Source: Coniella vitis
Lineage: Eukaryota; Ascomycota; Sordariomycetes; Diaporthales; Schizoparmaceae
DNA: 64,000 nt
Direction of reading: 5' to 3'
Assembly (NCBI GenBank): GCA_011317545.1
Contig: WUJK01000005.1
Span: 248,001 to 312,000, forward strand
The notes under the pieces were generated by a model that was not told the origin of the DNA, did no database searches, and saw only the letters and a program-made list of their open reading frames with translations. Below, piece after piece: positions 46,640 to 58,346 of the stretch (position 1 is the first letter of the stretch; every line of letters starts with the position of its first letter). The translations under genes and the position numbers were made by a program.

Positions 46640-48311
46640 ATTCTATCTCTTTTGGGCCGGGAGGAGTTGTGCGGGGTTTCGTTTGTGAGAACAGACTCAA
46701 CCACTGCGGAGGACGGGCTGTTTCCGCCGAGACAGTGGGCCTGTATGTTTCTCGCCGCCTGACTTGAAGACGTTCACGCAGCGCTCACGTCAAGACAGCG
46801 CCAGCTAGACAGTGGCAGGCGAGAGAATCGGCGCAAGCCGCCGCTTATCTCGGCCGAAAGCGCAAAAGACCAGAAGACAGCACGCGATTCTCCTTAGAGT
46901 GACAATACCAGGCTTTGCCAGCGTCATCGACGCCAGTCGATGGACAGCCAGAGAGTCTGAAGAAGGAATGGATTGATGGGGGGCCCGGGGCGACGGACGG
47001 ACAGGGGACCTCTGCCCCAGATCGAGAAAGTTAGAGCCCGGAGAAACGTCGTCGCCGTGGAAGTATCAAAATGGCCTGGCGTGGACTGGCCCCAGGATTC
47101 GTAGTGGTCCGGCTCTATGCTGCCCCGCGATTCTGATTGTGGGAGGGAAAAGAAAATCCCACAGACCTGTGTGCCTCCACTGACTTTCCCCGTTATTATC
47201 TCATCGCAAGTGGGGCCCGTAGTGGAGATTTGCTGGGGCGGAAGTTGGCCGAGCCATCAAAAGAAAGGTCGCAGGTCAGTCCAGACCTGCATCTGCATCT
47301 GCACATACATTAAGTAGTGCAGTCCATCTCAAGAGTCCCTCGGAATTCAGTTCTCTGTGTGTGTCTTAACCCTCCAAAAGGCGGGTTGCAATGCGCAAAA
47401 TAGCGCAAGGCGAAAATTTGAACAGCGAGAGCACACGAGACCTCTCGGGTAACGGAAGCGTGGTTGATGGGGCCGGCTGCTCATGTTGCGGCCGGCACCA
47501 ACACGACTAAACGGAGAACTGCTCTGGAAACGGCGCCGGGTAGAACCGCCGATGCCACCTGAGGCGCTCGGTCAGATGCCGTGCGGGTGTGCCAGGCAGT
47601 GGACGCAGAATGCAAGAGCCTAGGCCCGTACTCACCGGCATATGTCATGCGAGCCGTCTGCATCCTTGCCGTCTAGCAGTCTTGACTCGTTGACTCCTTC
47701 CAGGGCAGCAGGACGAGATTGCACTAGCCTGTCTGTCACGCACTTGGCTTGTTTGTACATACTGAAGTAGCCTCTTGTCAACTTCTCAAGGTCGTGCATT
47801 GCTATGTACATATGTATGTATAAGTAGTCTCCGGCCCCCGGTGAATGGCATCTGGCCGCTTCGCGCTTCGCGGACACCATCTCAGTTCGCAAACCTTCCC
47901 TCCTTTCGCTGCAACCGACCGAGACTGCGGGCCCACCATGCATGAGCCGTGTTGTAGCGCAACGAACCCATCGCTTAAGCCATCCACGCACGCCGTATAT
48001 AGTGACAGCCGAATCCTCTGGCTTTCGCGACTCTGCAACAATTCCGGCGTGCCTCTTGTCTCAGCTCGTTTGCCAGCGCAACTCCATTCTACCGTCGGAA
48101 CTCCGCACTGACGATCACTTCAAGAGGGCGCTCAGAATTAACACAGCTTCACCGTATACAAGCTAGTCAGTGTACCGCGCCTGTTGACGCGCACCACTAC
48201 AACGAGCGTCCGCGGGCAGGTTGAGAAAAACCACAAGGCGCCACCTCGGTTTACTGGGGCGCAGAAAGGCACCAGCCACGTCACAGAGTCTCCCATTCCA
48301 CCCCAGCTAGC
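46640..48311. other. Divergent intergenic region, second transporter and amidohydrolase
   Basis: About 1.67 kb between divergently transcribed genes. No ORF shows coding evidence. The region is GC-rich near 46,700-47,100 and would hold the promoters of both the transporter and the lactonase-like enzyme, so shared regulation is possible but not shown. Confidence 0.5.
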
Positions 48312-49461
48312 ATGGCGACCCTTTTTAGGAGTACACTTCGCGCGGAAGCCATCGACACAAGTGGATTCTCGCACAATACCGTTACCCCAGTCTCCAGTGT
48401 CCTGGAGCAAAAACCGTCCTCGTCGCATGCAGAATATGCACCAGCGACTTTTCGGACGCTAGACGATAGCGTTCCAGCGCCTTATCTCCCCTTGGGCTCA
48501 TGGGACAGTCATATGCATATTGTCGGTGAGATTGAGCGTTATCCTTTGGCCCCAACAGCTGCATATAGGCCAAGCAGCTTCACTGTGCCTCAGGCTGTAA
48601 CTTTCGAGACTTCGCTCGGCATTTCCAAGGTCGTCATAGTCCAACCTTCAATCTACGGTCCAGACAATTCCTGCCTCCTCGACGCCTTGCGGGTCTTGGG
48701 CCCTTCCAGTGCAAGAGGCATCGTTGCCTTCTCTCCAGAGCTTGTTTGCAGCAGTACATTGCATGATTGGCATGGTCTGGGGGTTCGCGGTATACGACTC
48801 AACATCGAGTCAACCGGAGACATTGTTGACAACACAACACTGGAAGCCGATCTGATAAGATATGCTGAAATCGTACGTCCCTTAGGCTGGGTTATACAGC
48901 TTTATCTACCGCTTCACATGATACCGACACTCGAGCATATTATCCCTACCCTGGGCGTGAGGGTTTGCATCGACCATATGGGCGCTCCGCGACTGAAGTC
49001 CTACGCGGCCACAGCTTCACAACTTAACCCGTACAGCCTTGAAGGGTTTTCGTCCTTGATCAGATTGCTGAAGCAAGGTAGTACTTACGTCAAATTATCC
49101 GCTGCCTATCGCTTCTCCGGTCAAGATGATTACATCCAGCACGTAGAGCCGATAGCGCGTGAAATGATGTAAGTGAACTTTGTAATTATGTTCCCTTAGT
49201 TAGCTGGTCCGTTCGTCTTGAGGCGCTTCGAATGCTACCTGTCTGAATTCATGCAACATCCAGAACAAACCAATATTTCTTGCTGATGAAACCAGACGTG
49301 CAGCACCCCAAAGAGTCGTCTTTGCAACTGATTGGCCTCATACTCGATTCGAAGGGCTCGACATTCGGCCATGGGTTACACGTGTTATACAATGGTGCAT
49401 GGATGACCAGGAGCTCATCAATAGGATTTTCAGGGATAATGCAGAGATGTTGTGGGCCTGA
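48312..49461 (+). CDS. Amidohydrolase-2 family enzyme (2-pyrone-4,6-dicarboxylate lactonase-like)
   Basis: Two exons: 48312-49168 and 49296-49461 (1023 nt, 340 aa), phase 2; donor GTAAGT, acceptor CCAG. The TIM-barrel starts with WDSHMHIVG (His ~67 and ~69) and continues with KVVIVQPSIYGPDN, GVRGIRLNIE, VCIDHMGAP (His ~222) and FATDWPHTRF (Asp ~298), matching the LigI/PDC-hydrolase branch. The C end NAEMLWA is also typical. Such enzymes open lactones or hydrolyse C-O/C-N bonds in aromatic or related catabolism; the true substrate is unknown. The N-terminal ~60 residues precede the barrel and could be a targeting segment. The gene ends only ~100 bases before the RIP-degraded block but itself keeps CA/TG dinucleotides and an intact frame. 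Confidence 0.9.
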
Positions 49462-49559
49462 AGCTAAACTGGGAGCTTCAGCCAAACCTGAATTAAATGT
49501 CACGAGTATACGACTAGCGCGGCGCATGGTAAACTGAGCTCATAGGGGCCGTATTAAGA

Positions 49560-50231
49560 CGCCTACTATATAATGCTCGTATTATGCTCTATAATTCAAT
49601 TTGTATCAATTTCTCTAATACTTGTCTAGCATTTTCCGAGAACAACTACTTTTCGGGAAAGAATAAAGAAAAGAAGAAAGCTATTACGGAGAAAGTAACA
49701 CTTACTATTTACTACCGGGTTATTATTATTATTATTATATTATACTCCGTTTTACCTAATAATCTAGCATCCGGAACCCTTTGTTATAGGTTTATAGGTA
49801 AATATAGGGCTTCCGTATACTAGGGTACGAAGCTAGAATTAGTATTTCCCTCCCTATTATTTTATATAATATTATATAAGTATTATATAAGTCTCTTATA
49901 AGTAGCTTACGAGCTAGTCAAGTTTAATCGATAATAATATTTATAATAACGAGAACCTATAGAAAACCTTTAAAGAATAAGTTTTTAATATAACTCGAGA
50001 GTTATTTAAAAATAGTTATTATACCGCTACTTAAACTTTAAACTTCCTTCTCTCCTTAAATTAATTAATAATAGAAAGTAATATATTAATAGCAACTAGT
50101 CTTTTAATAACCGCCTATATTTAAGTAATTTTAGATTAATTTATATATTTAATAGTATTTATACGTTTATTTAGCATATAATTTTAAAATATTATTCTTT
50201 TAGAATAAGTAATTCGGATAAGCTCCCGCTT
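49560..50231. mobile_element. RIP-degraded AT-rich repeat DNA, unidentified
   Basis: Base composition changes here to AT-rich DNA with almost no CA or TG and frequent TAA/TAG in all frames. No recognisable domain. It is the left edge of the transposon block. Confidence 0.6.
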
Positions 50232-50571
50232 TATAAACGAGTATCGGAAAAGCATTCGTAGTTATAATCCTAATTTTTATTATTAACTAACTTAAGGAGA
50301 AAAGAAGATTTAAGATTTATATAATAGCGTAAGAGCTACTTTTAAATAGCTCTCGAGCTATATTTTAAGAATCCGCTTTTAGAGTTTTCTTATAAGCTTT
50401 CTATTATTATAAATACTATTATTAATAATATCTAAGCAACTTTTAAGCTATTTAAAAGAAGCTTTAATTATACTTATATAATACCGGTCGAATAATAGGA
50501 AGAGAATATATTAATTATAGCTTTATATCTTAATATACCGAATCTATATATTTACTTATAAGCTTCTAATA
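50232..50571 (-). repeat. Degenerate LTR remnant of the gypsy family
   Basis: It aligns by eye along its whole length (340 nt) with the LTRs at 50780 and 58347 (for example shared TATAAACGAGTATCG start, TAACTTAAGGAGA, ATAATACCGGTCG and TCTAATA end), but with many C-to-T and G-to-A changes. The next ~40 bases (ATTACCCTCCTACTTAAGCT) match the polypurine-tract side of the complete element, so this is the 3' end of an older truncated copy. Confidence 0.8.
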
Positions 50572-50611
50572 TTACCCTCCTACTTAAGCTAAATATTATT
50601 CTATTAAGCTA

Positions 50612-50696
50612 TATTTATTTATTTATTTATTTATTTAAATTAAACGCCGGATTAGTTATATTAGTATACCTTTTAAGGGGTATCTCGGCGTATATA
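50612..50696. repeat. Terminal fragment of the (TTTA)n repeat family
   Basis: A TTTA tract followed by AACGCCGGATTAGTTATATT and GGGGTATCTCGGCGTATA. This is the same end as seen at 50,697, 60,045 and, inverted, at about 55,200-55,284. Only about 85 bases are present; the copy stops at the same CTCGGCGTATA position where the next copy is split by the gypsy element. Confidence 0.75.
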
Positions 50697-50779
50697 TATT
50701 TATTTATTTATTTAATTAATTAAATTAACGCCGGACTAGTTACGCTAGTATACCTTTTAAAAGGTATCTCGGCGTATAC
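50697..50779. mobile_element. (TTTA)n-family copy A, left part, split by the gypsy element
   Basis: TTTA tract, then AACGCCGGACTAGTTACGCT and the end CTCGGCGTATAC. The sequence continues on the far side of the gypsy element at 58686 (TATACTATCTATCGTACTAC), matching the uninterrupted form at 60,115-60,145 (CGTATACTGCCTATCGTACT). Includes the left copy of the 5-bp target duplication, TATAC (50775-50779). Confidence 0.85.
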
Positions 50780-51118
50780 TATAAACGAGCATCGAGAGAG
50801 CGTTCGCAGTTTCGATCCCAATTTCTATTATTAACTAACTTAAGGAGAGAAGTAAGGGTAGTATCTATATAGCGGTGCGAGAGCTGCTCTTAAGTAGCTC
50901 TTACGTTTAGAATCTACCTATAGATAGAGTTTTCTATAGGTCTACCGTCGATACGAATCCTATTACCGATAGTCTTTTATACAGCTTATAAGCTACTCGG
51001 AAGACGCTCTTATTTAGCGCTTATATAATACTAGTCTCTAGACGAGAAGGGAATATACTAACTAAAGCTTTATACCCTAATATACCGAAGCTATATATTT
51101 ACCCGTAGGCCTATAATA
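50780..51118 (-). repeat. 3' LTR of the gypsy element
   Basis: 339 bp, aligning along its full length with 58347-58685. It is preceded by TATAC at 50775-50779. Differences from the other LTR are almost all C/T and G/A, as expected from RIP. Confidence 0.93.
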
Positions 51119-51131
51119 TTACCCCCCCGCT
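51119..51131 (-). promoter_or_regulatory. Polypurine tract of the gypsy element
   Basis: The plus strand reads TTACCCCCCCGC immediately inside the left LTR, so the minus strand has a purine run GCGGGGGGGTAA directly before the 3' LTR. This is the position expected of the plus-strand primer. Confidence 0.75.
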
Positions 51132-51139
51132 TAGGCCGA

Positions 51140-52560
51140 ATACCCTTTTATAGAGCTATATATAATATAATAGCTACCTAAAAAGTATAATAATATAACG
51201 CCGCTACGCCCGCCTACCCTATTAAAGGAGCCTTATCCTTATACTTAACGAGTATAAAAGGAGTTTTATATCCGCGGAGCTCCTTTTAACCTAGCTTTCG
51301 GTAAGTCTATAAGTTCTACCGCCTATTATTCGTTAATAGAATAATAATAACGCCTTTAACTTAATAAGCGGTTATAAATATAATATCTTTACTCTTAGAG
51401 CTTTAAAAAAATATAAATACCCCCTTAACCCTTATTCTAAGGGTTATTCCTTCTTCTTAATTAAACTAAAGCCCTTACGAATTATATAAAACTAACCCCT
51501 ATAATAATAAGGTAAATATCGCGCCTTCCCTATTCGTCCTTTACTTATAGTTAGCTCTACTAGTAGTATAAATATTATTACTTACTCTAAGTAAGCTAGT
51601 ATAACTCTTACCGCTATACCTACTACTACCGCCCCCGCTATTATTATAAGCTTTATAGCTACTCCTATAGCGATAATACTTATAGCTATAGCTATAGCTA
51701 TTCCTACTACACCCGCTACAATTCTTACTATAACCGTCCTTACCCCTACCGCTATTTAGCTCGATAAGGCTCTTAATAAGCTTATTTAAAGCGTTATTAC
51801 TATTAACCTATAGCTCTAACCTTATATTACCCTCCCCGAGGGTATTAGGGATAAATAATACCTACCCTATATTATAAGGGCTTTTAAGAACCCCCTTTCC
51901 TTCTACCTCTACGATATTAATAAGTAATACTTCCCCTACTTCTTTATAGTTTGCTAACTATTATAACCGATACCTATTATTTCCCCTATAGAACGAATAA
52001 AAAGAGTAAGAACTCCGGTTATTCCTATACCCCCCTTTATTAGACCGATAAGATATATACCGCTATTATTATTATAATTAATTATTCCTTTATTTATAAT
52101 ACTTCCGACCCTAGTATATATTACTCCTTCCCTATTTACGCCTTCCTATACTTATATACTTTAGATATTCTCCGCCCCTAGGCCCTTACCGCTCTCGCTA
52201 TATACTATACCCGCGATTACCTATTTAAGTTAGGTAAGACTTAGGTTAGCTATAATAAGGTCCGGTTATTAAATAATAAGTATACCTATAATATATATAT
52301 CTACTACTCCTTCCTTACTTATATCCTATTAACTTTATACTAACGCTATAGCTATAAGCTTATATATTATTAAGTAATAATACTAAAGGATATTACCGAC
52401 CTATTAATAAAGCTTATAAAGGGGGGTAGTAAGGGTAAGGGCTTAGTTAATATTAAAATAAAGCGTAGCGTTAATAATAACCCTTATTCTAATAAAACTA
52501 AGGAGAGTAATTCTAATAATAAGGAGGAGGTAAGTAAGGATAAATAGGTAGCTATATTAG
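51140..52560 (+). pseudogene. Possible broken ORF antisense to pol inside the gypsy element
   Basis: Between the chromodomain end of pol and the 3' LTR, about 1.4 kb reads best on the plus strand, opposite to pol. Stretches such as YYTRDYLFKLGKTQVSYNKV (with TAG/TAA where Q is likely) and a Lys/Ser/Asn-rich end near 52,430-52,550 have a protein-like composition. No domain recognised. Antisense ORFs at this place are known in some plant gypsy elements; here it is an inference from a RIP-damaged copy. Confidence 0.35.
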
Positions 52561-54653
52561 CGCGTATTTCGTATATAGTTTTCTTTTTATTTATAATACT
52601 TAATTTCCTCGCTCTTCTTTTCTATAACTTTAGGCTATTATAACTTATAGCGCTATTATAATATTATTCGAACTTCTTAAGAGTAACTATATCTTTAAAT
52701 TCGGATAATAGCTATTAGTTTAGCTAGTCTTATCTAACCTATTTAACTAGGATTTCGTATTATAGCGTTTTATCCGTTTTCGTATAGCCTTTATACGGCT
52801 TATTATATACTCTAATAATACTTTTTACCTAATACTCGGGTTCCTTTCCCTCTTTAACTATAATAGGGTTAGGCCGGTATTCTCTCTATACCTATAATAG
52901 GAGCGGGTCTTATATAGCTCGAATTAGGAGATCTATATAGAAATAAGGGTAAATACCTAGCGGGATATCTAATTCTACTATATAAGGGCTAACGATATAT
53001 ATTATAATATACTTCTCGTATAGCTAAGCTAACTTTTTTAAAGGGTAGTCGGTAGTAATATTTCGTAGGGAGAGCTAAACCTTATCGCCCTTAATAAGCC
53101 GCTCTATAACTATTTATAACTTATTTATAGATTCTTCTATTCGTTATTATATAATTACTATTATAGCTTAAGCGAAAGTAGTTATATTTTTAAGCTATTA
53201 GACGAAGTTCTCGGCTTAAACTCTAGGCGCTTATACTAATAATATATTACGCTCTACCTATTCGATTAGATCTATATAATAGCTATATAAGATAAAAAAT
53301 AAGCTAAGGCTAATTATATTAATATCCCTATTATTAATAGCTAGTTAAGCGCCGGGTAGGAGTATCGGTTAATCTAATTATATATATATAACGAACGCTC
53401 GGAGGTAGTTTATAACCTCTTAGTTTACCCTTTCTATAGCTCTATCCGTTTATAGGTAAAAAGCGGTATTTAAGCGCTATTCTATCTTTATAAGCTTATA
53501 TAATCGGCGCTAAAACCCTCCTACCTAATTCGAGCCTCGGTTACTAACTATTACCTTAGGGAAATTATAGAACTGCTAATAATAATATAAGAACCGCTCT
53601 ATATATACTTCCGCGCTTATACTATATATAGCTTCGAGTATAATAGCTTTCGTTAATCGATCTATAATTACTATTAAGTAAGCCTCTCTTATATTATCCT
53701 TATAGGGGAGGTTAATTATAAAGTCTATAGATAACTTACTTTATACCCGCTTAAGTATTAGTAAGGGCTTAAGAAGGCCCTTCCTCTAATATCTCTATAC
53801 CGTTTTATATCTATAAACGTCGTAATTTTATATAAACCGCCGAATACTATAGTATATACCTAGCTAGAAATAGCCCCTTATTATTATCGTAATAATAATA
53901 TCCCTCCCTAGGTAGCTAGATAGGGTAGAATCGTAGATACTTTATATTAGTTTAATATATAGGGGTTCCTAATCCGGTAATTAGAGCTATTTATAGAACC
54001 TAAGTAATCCTTTCTTATTAATCGAGTATTCCGCTATAGATACCTTAATAAGCTTACCTTTAGATATCCGTAGGTAAGGGGGAAAAAAGCGTTTACCCCT
54101 ATAAACTATACTTATAAGCTAGGAATATACCTTATTATATAAGGTAGTATTATCCTATAAGCGTTAAAGCTCCTCTTATATAAAAACCTTACTACTTATT
54201 TATAATAGCTTATTATATATTATAATTTAGCTTATCTCTATCGATAGTAAAAGCTAGATTTACCTACCGGTAAGGCGTTCGTTAGATATATTATATAGTA
54301 TATCCTGCTCCCTCTTCGAAAGGGCGTTTAAACGCTTACTAGCTACTCCCGTATAGTAGACTAAATAATATCGAAAATAAGCTATCGTCTCGAACTAGTA
54401 AACTTACCTTTCGGTAAGACGTTATAATATTATAAAATATTCGAGGTTCTTATAATCCGAGTAAATTATAAATAATAATATAATACCCCTAAGCTCTATA
54501 TCCTATACTCTTAAGTAATTAATAATAGCTAATAGTTCCTTATCGTAGATCTTATAGTTATACTCTACGGGGCTTAAGTAATACGAGTAGTATATTACCG
54601 GGCGAAGGATATTATATTTATCCCTTTAAGAGAGGTAACTACCTAACGAATAA

Positions 54654-55284
54654 ACCCCTGCTATTAATAATACTAGGGGTGCAACTAGCTATAATAGCTA
54701 TTGTCTATAACTATAGATAAAGGGCTAGCTACTATTAGTAGAAGGACGCGTACTTTTGCGGACTAATAATAGCAGACGCCTTAAGGTATATCTCTAGCGC
54801 GTCTTAAGCTACTACTCTATACTGCTATAAGGACGTCTATGCTATATTAGCAGCTTAGCAACTAGCTAGCTCTCTAGCGTAGCGCCCTTAGGCTATTATA
54901 CTGGTAAGGTTATCGCTAGTATAGTCGACGTATAGTATATATATAGTACGGCTTCGGAACTAGTCTCGGCCGGTATCTAACGTCTAGTAACTATACGGTA
55001 ATACGCTAACCTAATAAAAACGTAGCTCTATATAGGCTATACTAATAGTATTATATAACTCTACTCTAAGACTAATCCCTAGAGTATTTAGCCTCTAGAA
55101 TATAGCTAATACGCTATAAAGTAGCCTTCGGGCTAGGGTTATATTACGAATATATATACTAGGTAGGTGTATATACGCTCCTTAGTAGTACGATAGGTAG
55201 TATATGCCGAGATACCCCTTGGGAGGTATACTAGCGTAACTGGTCCGGCGTTAATTTAATTAAATAAATAAATAAACAAATAAA
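54654..55284 (+). mobile_element. (TTTA)n-family copy C, inserted in the gypsy element
   Basis: A 631-bp insert inverted relative to copies A and B, ending with an AATA/TAAA tract. It is flanked by TACCTAACGAATAA (54640-54653) and TACCTAATAAATAA (55285-55298), a likely 14-bp target duplication differing only by C-to-T and G-to-A changes. It still holds CA and TG dinucleotides, unlike the host element, so it was RIPed less. A truncated end, A-rich tail and ~14-bp duplication fit target-primed insertion (LINE or SINE-like). Confidence 0.75.
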
Positions 55285-58200
55285 TACCTAATAAATAACT
55301 AGAATAATCCGCCTTTAGTATTATCTCCTTATCCGGATCCTATTAGGCGAGTATAGGCTTACTAATAAAGAGACGCTTTAGCTATTCGAATATAGTTTCT
55401 TCCTACTCCCCGAACCTAAATAGGACCCCCTTCTTAGTTAAGGCTAAGAGGGGCTTTATAACTTCGGAATAATTAGCGATAAACTAACGATAGAAGTTTA
55501 CGAATTCTAAAAAGCTACGGACTCCCTTAATTATCTTCGGAGCCTCTTAATCGTATATAGCGTATACCTTCTTAGGGTTTATATAAGTCCCTACCCCCGC
55601 TTTAATAATAAAGCCTAGGTACTTTATCTCGGTTATACCGAATTCGTACTTAGTAATATCTAAATTTAGACTTATTACTTCGAGAGTATATAATACTAGC
55701 TTTACCTTTACTCGGTAGTCTTTAGCTATATTATCGGTATATATTAGAATATTATCGATATAAGCTAAATAGAAGATATCTAGGTAAAGGTATAGAGCGT
55801 TATTAATATAGCGCTAGAATATTACGGGAGCGCTTATAAGTTTAAACGGGGTTATTAGCTACTCGAAGAGGCTATACCTTATATAAAAGGCGGTTTTCTA
55901 TTTATCTCCTTCCTTAATATAAAGCTTATAAAACGCTGCTTATATATCGAGCTTAGTAAAATATTTAGCGTTTATAATATTAAATAAGGTCTCTTTAATA
56001 AGGGGGAGCGGATAATAATTAGCTTTCAAAATAACGTTAAGTATACGGTAATTTATATAAAAACGGAGGCCGCCCCCTAGTTTCTTAATAAAGATTATAG
56101 GAGCTCCTATTAAGGAGCTATTAGTTCTAATATAGCTTATATCGAATAGCTTAGTAAGAGTCTTCCTTAGTATAATAAGTTCTTCTCTAGATATTCCGTA
56201 TAACGGGCCTTATAAGGCGTTTATAGTAAACCTATCCGCCTTCTTATATAGCCGAATCTTATAATCTACTCCCTCTCTATATAGTAATAGCGCGGAAGCT
56301 ATATCCTTATTAAAGAGGTTCCGGAACTCGTAATACTCTAAGGGGAGTTTCTCGTTAACCGAGGATTCTACTTTTAGTAATAAGGCCTTAGTAATATCGG
56401 CTATTATAATATTAAAAAACGCTATCTAAACGGTACTTAAGCGTTTTATATACCGAACTTCGCTTTAGATAGTAAGGGTATTAATAAACGTATAGTTAAA
56501 GTTCTTAGGGCTATATCCTTATTCCTAAACCTTTAATCCTCCTATTCGTTTAATACTTAAGTAATACTTATAAGCGATATATATTACCTTTTCTCTTTCT
56601 ACCTAAGGTTTTCCTAAAACGAGGTTATATTAAAGGCGAGGGATTATATAAGCTTAAATATAATATAAATACCCGTTTAGGTCTATATTAAGGTAGGTTA
56701 TATAATAGATAACGGGCTATTTATATAATATTCTCTCCCTTAACGATTAATAGAGGGTTTTAAGCGGGATAGGTATATACGGAAGTTTTAACTTATATAT
56801 AAGCGTCTCGCTTATAATAGAATAGTAGTTATAATTAGAATTAATAAGTATTAGGATAAATAGAGTTAAATTATAGAATAGGTTTATTATAAAATAGTTT
56901 CTATTTATCTAATACTTTACTTCTTATAGGCTAAAATCGAAACCTATAAGCTCTTATATATAACTCTATATAGGAGTAGCTAGTTTTCCTCTTATTCCTC
57001 GGTAGTATTATTAAGGTCGATAAGGTTAATATCGGCGATATTAATTTCCGTCTCCCGTATAGCTCCTAAGCTAATAAGCGGGCGTACGGGTAAGAAGGGG
57101 TAATAAGCGATTCTATAGTTCGAATATCTATACCTATAATAGAGTCCCTATTCTTTCCTACGCTTAATCTCCGCCTAATTAACCTACTTTATACGCTATT
57201 TATTAGCTTATAGAGCGTTAATATTAATTATAGCTATATCCCTATCGGGATCCGTATAAGGGTTTTATAGTTTCTATCTATTTCCTCCCGTTCGTTAGGT
57301 TATTCTAAAGCGTTATATTATAGCTCCGGATAAATAGCTTAAGGGTAAAGTATAGCTACCGTCTTAGATAATAATATAGCTTTCTAGCTTAGCCGAGATA
57401 TAAAACGCTTTTTTTACCTAATCGTTATATATTAACGGTATTTCTATACTAATAAGCTATATATATAATATATTATTAATAGCGCCTTTTAGGTATATTA
57501 ACTTAGCTAAATCCGGCTATTCTATACTACCGGAGTCTATTAATAATTTCTCCTATTAGGAGAAGAAGTTAGGGAAGGGTTAGCCTTTCTTCTAAATAAA
57601 GCTTCGGAGCCTTTAAGAAGTAGTAATAGTATAGTTCTCGTTATAATATCGGTAACGGAGCTATTATAGGAATAAGGAGGGTTTCTAAAGGCTATATTCT
57701 CCTCCTACGATATAATAGCTCCTCGTTATAACCTTTATATCTCCCTCTAGGTATTTATAGATTTCTTAGAACTTATCTATATAATTCCCGATAAAGTAGG
57801 TATTTCGGACGAGTTTATACCTTATAATACGCTCCTAAGCTAGGAATTAAGTATATATACCCTTAAAGTTTACTAGCTAAGAAAGGGGCTTATATTTAGG
57901 TGCGATTATACTCTCTAGGGCTTTATTTATATTAATATCGGTATCTTTTATATCTTAGGAGGTAGGGGTATAAGTATCTTCTAGTTCGTTAGGTACCGGG
58001 TTAGGGTATTCGGCCGCTAGGTTACTAATACTTACTAATAGCTCCTATAATAATAGGCTATAGGATTATTCGATTTATATAAATTATATTATAAGCGCTT
58101 CTAGGTTTTATACGCTATCTTCGCGCTATTATTATACTACTCCTTTAATAATATACCGCTACTCTTCTATTATTTAAGTAACTATTTATTATATAGTTAT

Positions 58201-58346
58201 TATTATATTATTATTATCGTTATTCGCTTAGGTAGGGAGTTACCCGAATTACTCGTTATAGGGGTATAATATCCTAAGGCTATATATTAAATAAGTATAT
58301 AAATACCGTTAGATATATAGGGTAGGTAGAAAAGAAGTTAGTTAAA

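Noticed and set aside
41441..49461. Secondary-metabolite biosynthetic cluster
   Set aside because: No polyketide synthase, peptide synthetase, terpene cyclase or cluster regulator is present; the genes fit uptake and breakdown better.
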